Below are positions 60,398 through 64,000 of a stretch of 64,000 nucleotides of DNA, in pieces. The stretch's first letter is position 1. Every line of letters starts with the position of its first letter. The notes below the pieces were generated by a model that saw only the letters and a list, made by a program, of their open reading frames with translations, did not search any database and was not told the DNA's origin. Position numbers and translations under genes: made by a program. The DNA lies in assembly GCF_014650715.1 (NCBI RefSeq), contig NZ_BMVM01000020.1, positions 80,276-144,275 on the forward strand. Direction: 5' to 3'. The DNA is from Streptomyces bluensis. Lineage in GTDB: Bacteria > Actinomycetota > Actinomycetes > Streptomycetales > Streptomycetaceae.

Positions 60398-61593
60398 CCA
60401 CCGAGGCCACGCTCCCGACCACCTCGGCCTCGCCCACCGCCCGCCAGGTGTGGACCCGCGCGCGAGGTGTCGTACTCGCCCTGGTGATCCTCCTGGCTGC
60501 GGCCGTCGCGATCGCCTCGGTCCGCTCCACTTCCCAGCACGGCATGCTGGACCCGCGATCGGCTGACCCCTACGGCAGCCGCGCGATCGCTCAACTCCTC
60601 GACGACCGGGGCGTGTCCACACGCCTGGTCACCACCCTCGACGAGGCCCGCGCCGCGACGGGCCCCGACACCACCCTGCTGGTCGCCGTCCCCGATCTGC
60701 TGACGAGCCGCCAGCAGGCCCAGCTCCACACGGCGACCCGCGACTCCGGCGGCCGTACGGTCCTGATCACCCCCGGCGCCCCCTCCGTCGGCACCCTCGC
60801 CCCCGGTGTGAGCGCGGACCCGGCACGCAGCCTCGACTCGACGCTCTCCCCCCGCTGCGACCTTCCGGCAGCCCGGCGCGCCGGCACCGCCGACACGGGA
60901 GGCATCCGCTACCACACCACCGCCCCGGACGCCGACACCTGCTACCCGAGCGACACCCTGCCCACCCTGGTGCGCCTGCCGGCCCCCGAAGGGGACGGCG
61001 ACACCATCGTGCTCGGCTCGCGCAACATCCTCTTCAACAACAGCCTCGCCGATCAGGGCAACGCCTCGCTCGCCCTCCAACTCCTCGGCTCGCGCCCCCA
61101 TCTGGTCTGGTACCTCCCCTCCCTGTCCGACAAGGCCCTCACCGAAACCGGCGAGCGCGGCTTCCTCGACCTGCTCCCCTCGGGCTGGCTCTGGGGCACG
61201 CTCCAGCTCTTCGTCGCCGGCGCCCTGGCTGCCCTCTGGAGGGCACGCCGACTCGGCCCCCTCGTACCCGAACGACTCCCCGTCGCGATCCGCGCCTCCG
61301 AAACCGTCGAAGGCCGCGCCCGCCTCTACCGCAAAGCGGGCGCCCGTGACCGCGCGGCCGCCGCTCTGCGCTCCACCACCCGCATTCGCCTCGCCCCCCT
61401 CGTAGGCATCCCCCTCGCCCAGGCGCACACGCCCGAGACCCTGCTCCCCGCCCTGTCCGCCCACCTCCACAACCACGGAGACGGACAGGCCCTGCACACC
61501 CTCCTCTTCGGCCCACCACCCGGCGACGACGCAAGCCTGATCGCCCTCGCCGACCAACTCGACGCCCTCGAAAGAGAGGTACGCCGTCCATGA
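60394..61593 (+). CDS. DUF4350 membrane-anchored protein
   Basis: 399 residues. N-terminal membrane segment (VVLALVILLAAAVAIASV) and a second near 285-305 (LWGTLQLFVAGALAALWRAR). Between them the DUF4350 domain: YGSRAIAQLLDDRGVSTRLV, TLLVAVPDLLT, VLGSRNILFNNSLADQGNA. The C-terminal part has the family motifs LGPLVPERLPVAIRASETVE. Start fixed by the ATGA overlap. Probably part of a membrane complex with DUF4129, MoxR and DUF58 partners. Confidence 0.87.
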   Translation: MTTEATLPTTSASPTARQVWTRARGVVLALVILLAAAVAIASVRSTSQHGMLDPRSADPYGSRAIAQLLDDRGVSTRLVTTLDEARAATGPDTTLLVAVPDLLTSRQQAQLHTATRDSGGRTVLITPGAPSVGTLAPGVSADPARSLDSTLSPRCDLPAARRAGTADTGGIRYHTTAPDADTCYPSDTLPTLVRLPAPEGDGDTIVLGSRNILFNNSLADQGNASLALQLLGSRPHLVWYLPSLSDKALTETGERGFLDLLPSGWLWGTLQLFVAGALAALWRARRLGPLVPERLPVAIRASETVEGRARLYRKAGARDRAAAALRSTTRIRLAPLVGIPLAQAHTPETLLPALSAHLHNHGDGQALHTLLFGPPPGDDASLIALADQLDALEREVRRP

Positions 61594-62582
61594 TGGACCC
61601 GACCACTGACAACGCCGGGTACGGCGGGGACCCGGGCGCCGCCCGCTCCTCCCTGGAAGCCCTGCGCGCCGAGATCGCCAAGGCCGTGGTCGGCCAGGAT
61701 CCCGCGGTGACGGGCCTCGTCGTCGCCCTCCTCTGCCGCGGCCACGTCCTCCTCGAAGGAGTCCCCGGAGTCGCCAAGACACTCCTCGTCCGCGCTCTCG
61801 CATCCGCTCTCGAACTCGACACCAAGCGCGTCCAGTTCACCCCCGACCTGATGCCGAGCGACGTCACAGGCTCCCTCGTCTACGACACCCGCACCGCGGA
61901 GTTCTCCTTCCAGCCCGGCCCGGTCTTCACCAACCTGCTCCTCGCCGACGAGATCAATCGCACCCCGCCCAAGACCCAGTCGTCGCTCCTGGAAGCCATG
62001 GAGGAACGCCAGGTCACGGTCGACGGCACACCGCGCCCGCTCCCGGAACCGTTCCTGGTCGCCGCGACCCAGAACCCGGTCGAGTACGAGGGCACGTACC
62101 CCCTCCCCGAGGCCCAACTGGACCGTTTCCTCCTCAAACTCACGATCCCGCTCCCCTCCCGCCAGGACGAGATCAACGTCCTCACCCGTCACGCGGAGGG
62201 CTTCAACCCGCGCGACCTGCGCTCCGCAGGCGTACGCCCCGTAGCGAACGCAGCCGACCTGGAAGCCGCCCGCGCCTCGGTCGCCAAGACCACCGTCTCC
62301 CCCGAGATCACCGCCTACGTCGTGGACATCTGCCGCGCCACCCGCGAATCCCCGTCCCTCACTCTCGGCGTCTCCCCACGCGGCGCCACAGCCCTCCTGG
62401 CGACCGCACGCGCCTGGGCCTGGCTGACGGGCCGCGACTACGTCATCCCCGACGATGTGAAGGCCCTTGCTCTGCCGACTCTGCGCCACCGTGTCCAGCT
62501 CCGCCCGGAGGCCGAGATGGAAGGCGTGACGGCTGACTCGGTCATCAACGCGATCCTCACCCACGTCCCCGTCCCCCGCTGA
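61590..62582 (+). CDS. MoxR-family AAA+ ATPase
   Basis: 330 residues. Walker A LLEGVPGVAKTLLVRALA near residues 53-70; Walker B LLLADEINRTPPKTQSSLLE; sensor regions VAATQNPVEYEGTYPLPEAQ and RFLLKLTIPLPSR. MoxR proteins assist folding or assembly of metal- or vWA-containing partners. The ATG overlaps the previous stop (ATGA); its own stop overlaps the DUF58 start (TGATG), so all five genes are tightly coupled. ATP-dependent chaperone role is a family inference. Confidence 0.93.
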   Translation: MMDPTTDNAGYGGDPGAARSSLEALRAEIAKAVVGQDPAVTGLVVALLCRGHVLLEGVPGVAKTLLVRALASALELDTKRVQFTPDLMPSDVTGSLVYDTRTAEFSFQPGPVFTNLLLADEINRTPPKTQSSLLEAMEERQVTVDGTPRPLPEPFLVAATQNPVEYEGTYPLPEAQLDRFLLKLTIPLPSRQDEINVLTRHAEGFNPRDLRSAGVRPVANAADLEAARASVAKTTVSPEITAYVVDICRATRESPSLTLGVSPRGATALLATARAWAWLTGRDYVIPDDVKALALPTLRHRVQLRPEAEMEGVTADSVINAILTHVPVPR

Positions 62583-63892
62583 TGGCACTCACCGGACGCG
62601 CCGCCCTCCTCGCGGCCCTCGGCTCCCTCCCGGTCGGCATCTGGGAACCCAGCTGGGCAGGCATCCTCGCCGTGAACGCCCCCCTGGCTCTGGCCTGCGC
62701 CTGCGACTTCGCCCTCGCCGCACCCGTACGCCGCCTCGGCCTGACCCGCTCCGGCGACACATCGGCGCGCCTGGGCGAAACGGCGGACGTCACCCTCACG
62801 GTCACCAATCCGTCGAACCGCCCCCTGCGCGCCCATCTCCGCGACGCCTGGCCCCCGAGCAGCTGGCAGCCCGGCACCGAGGTGGCCGCCTCCCGTCACC
62901 ACCTCACAGTCCCCCCGGGGGAGCGCCGACGCCTCACGACCCGTCTGCGCCCCACACGCCGGGGCGACCACCAGGCAGACCGCGTCACCATCCGCTCGTA
63001 CGGACCTCTTGGCCTGTTCGCCCGCCAGGGCAGCCACAAGGTCCCCTGGACGGTGCGGGTCCTCCCCCCGTTCACCAGCCGCAAGCACCTGCCCTCCAAG
63101 CTGGCCCGCCTGCGCGAGCTCGACGGCCGCACCAGCGTGCTGACGCGAGGTGAGGGCACGGAGTTCGACAGCCTCCGCGAGTACGTCCCTGGGGACGACA
63201 CCCGCTCCATCGACTGGCGCGCCACAGCCCGTCAGTCCGCGGTCGCCGTACGCACCTGGCGTCCCGAACGCGACCGCCACATCCTCCTGGTCCTGGACAC
63301 CGGCCGGACCTCCGCGGGACGTGTGGGCGACGTCCCCCGCCTTGACGCCTCCATGGACGCCGCCCTGCTCCTGGCCACTCTCGCGTCCCGTGCCGGCGAC
63401 CGCGTGGACCTCCTGGCGTACGACCGCCGAGTACGCGCCCTCGTCCAGGGCCGCACGGCAGGCGATGTCCTTCCGTCCCTGGTCAACGCGTTGGCCACGC
63501 TGGAACCCGAACTCATCGAAACGGACGCACGCGCCCTTACAGCCGCCGCACTCCGTGTGGCCCCACGCCGCGCCCTGATCGTGCTCCTGACGAGCCTGGA
63601 CGCGGCCCCCGTCGAAGAGGGCCTGCTTCCCGTACTTCCTCAGCTGACCCAACGCCACACTGTTCTCGTGGCATCAGTCGCGGACCCTCACATCGCCGAC
63701 ATGGCCAAGGCACGCGGAAACCCAGACGCCGTGTACGAGGCCGCTGCCGCAGCCCAGGCCCAGGCAGAACGCCACCGGACAGCAGAGCAACTCCGCCGTC
63801 ACGGAGTCACAGTCGTCGACACAACACCGGAAGACCTGGCACCAGCGCTGGCCGACGCCTACCTGGCATTGAAAGCGACGGGGCGCCTGTGA
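62582..63892 (+). CDS. DUF58 (vWA-like) protein
   Basis: 436 residues. Two N-terminal membrane segments (LLAALGSLPVGIWEPSW, ILAVNAPLALACACDFALA). DUF58 core: SLREYVPGDDTRSIDWRATA, LVLDTGRTSAGRV (MIDAS-like part of the von Willebrand A fold), and RRALIVLLTSLDAAPV. It is the usual partner of MoxR. The start ATG overlaps the moxR stop. Last gene of the operon, followed by a strong hairpin. Confidence 0.9.
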   Translation: MALTGRAALLAALGSLPVGIWEPSWAGILAVNAPLALACACDFALAAPVRRLGLTRSGDTSARLGETADVTLTVTNPSNRPLRAHLRDAWPPSSWQPGTEVAASRHHLTVPPGERRRLTTRLRPTRRGDHQADRVTIRSYGPLGLFARQGSHKVPWTVRVLPPFTSRKHLPSKLARLRELDGRTSVLTRGEGTEFDSLREYVPGDDTRSIDWRATARQSAVAVRTWRPERDRHILLVLDTGRTSAGRVGDVPRLDASMDAALLLATLASRAGDRVDLLAYDRRVRALVQGRTAGDVLPSLVNALATLEPELIETDARALTAAALRVAPRRALIVLLTSLDAAPVEEGLLPVLPQLTQRHTVLVASVADPHIADMAKARGNPDAVYEAAAAAQAQAERHRTAEQLRRHGVTVVDTTPEDLAPALADAYLALKATGRL

Positions 63893-63899
63893 GGAGTGG

Positions 63900-63929
63900 T
63901 TTCCCAGGGAGCAGGGTGCCCCTGGGAAA
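63900..63929 (+). terminator. Hairpin terminator after the DUF58 gene
   Basis: 10-bp perfect arms TTTCCCAGGG (63900-63909) and CCCTGGGAAA (63920-63929), 7 bp after the stop. Confidence 0.65.
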
Positions 63930-63943
63930 TGCCGGAAAACGAA

Positions 63944-63973
63944 AAAGGCCCACACCGTGAGGTGTGGGCCTTT
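63944..63973 (-). terminator. rRNA operon terminator (minus strand)
   Basis: 13-bp perfect arms AAAGGCCCACACC (63944-63956) and GGTGTGGGCCTTT (63961-63973) with a GTGA loop. On the minus strand the hairpin is followed by T-rich sequence, as at the ends of rRNA operons, and it lies just 3' of the 5S rRNA fragment. Confidence 0.75.
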
Positions 63974-63983
63974 CCCAATATTT

Positions 63984-64000
63984 GTTCGGCGGTGTCCTAC
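63984..64000 (-). rRNA. rrf: 5S rRNA, 3' end only
   Basis: The last 17 bases (GTTCGGCGGTGTCCTAC) are the reverse complement of the conserved 3' end of Streptomyces 5S rRNA (GTAGGACrCCGCCGAAC). The gene and its operon continue beyond the window. The adjacent terminator supports this. Confidence 0.75.

Noticed and set aside
1..64000. CRISPR arrays, insertion sequences, integrase or att sites, riboswitches
   Set aside because: Looked for and not seen. All repeats found are short tandem arrays without CRISPR spacing, and no transposase or integrase motif was recognised.

Overview
The window is high-GC actinobacterial chromosome, almost certainly Streptomyces. Most starts are ATG or GTG with GGAGG-like sites, third codon positions are extremely GC-rich, and the markers are typical of the genus: mtrA-mtrB-lpqB-comF-hpf-secA, a 180-kDa NAD-glutamate dehydrogenase, a WhiJ-like regulator with a DUF397 protein, and a CUT1 sugar transporter with no ATPase of its own. 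All gene calls rest on reading the sequence and recalling families; no database search was possible.

Region 1 (1-6.4 kb): the 3' part of an EccC/FtsK-like ATPase gene, then a sugar ABC importer (lipoprotein binding protein and two permeases). One permease carries a ~135-residue extracytoplasmic insert. Region 2 (6.5-21.6 kb): a cell-surface glycopolymer locus. Three tandem GT2 + TagF-like (CDP-glycerol glycerophosphotransferase) fusion genes come first, then two GT-C-like membrane proteins. An ohr/ohrR peroxide-resistance pair interrupts the locus. A GT87-like membrane protein, a GT2 protein and a UDP-glucose 4-epimerase follow.

Region 3 (21.6-28.4 kb): an accessory stretch of mixed content. 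It holds an unknown protein, a DHFR/RibD-like reductase, a quinone-oxidoreductase-like gene divergent from a TetR gene, a WhiJ/AbaA-like regulatory trio with a 16-bp direct repeat between its divergent genes, possible gene remnants, and a secreted M43 metalloprotease. Region 4 (28.4-35.2 kb): a TetR gene, a TagG/TagH-like polysaccharide exporter, and convergent to it a GT4 gene and a 983-residue GT2-TagF fusion. This is a second glycopolymer module with an export system.

Region 5 (35.3-49.3 kb): NAD-GDH, a DJ-1/PfpI protein, a HAD hydrolase, a DUF6912-like protein, an Rv3235-like protein, SecA, a GNAT acetyltransferase and a YcaQ/AlkX-like DNA glycosylase. Many intergenic spaces here carry short tandem repeats with periods of 5-15 bp. 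Region 6 (49.3-58.1 kb, minus strand): an orphan LuxR-type response regulator, hibernation factor HPF, ComF, LpqB, MtrB, MtrA and MtnA. The hpf-comF-lpqB-mtrB-mtrA order matches that known around secA1 in Mycobacterium tuberculosis. Region 7 (58.2-63.9 kb): a five-gene operon with overlapping or near-overlapping ends (membrane protein, DUF4129, DUF4350, MoxR ATPase, DUF58). The window ends in the terminator and the last 17 bases of a 5S rRNA on the minus strand, so an rRNA operon lies just beyond it.

The most unusual observation is in the three tandem GT2-TagF fusions. The middle paralogue has lost the GT2 acidic pair but keeps the TagF histidine. Its two neighbours keep the GT2 motifs but have lost that histidine.
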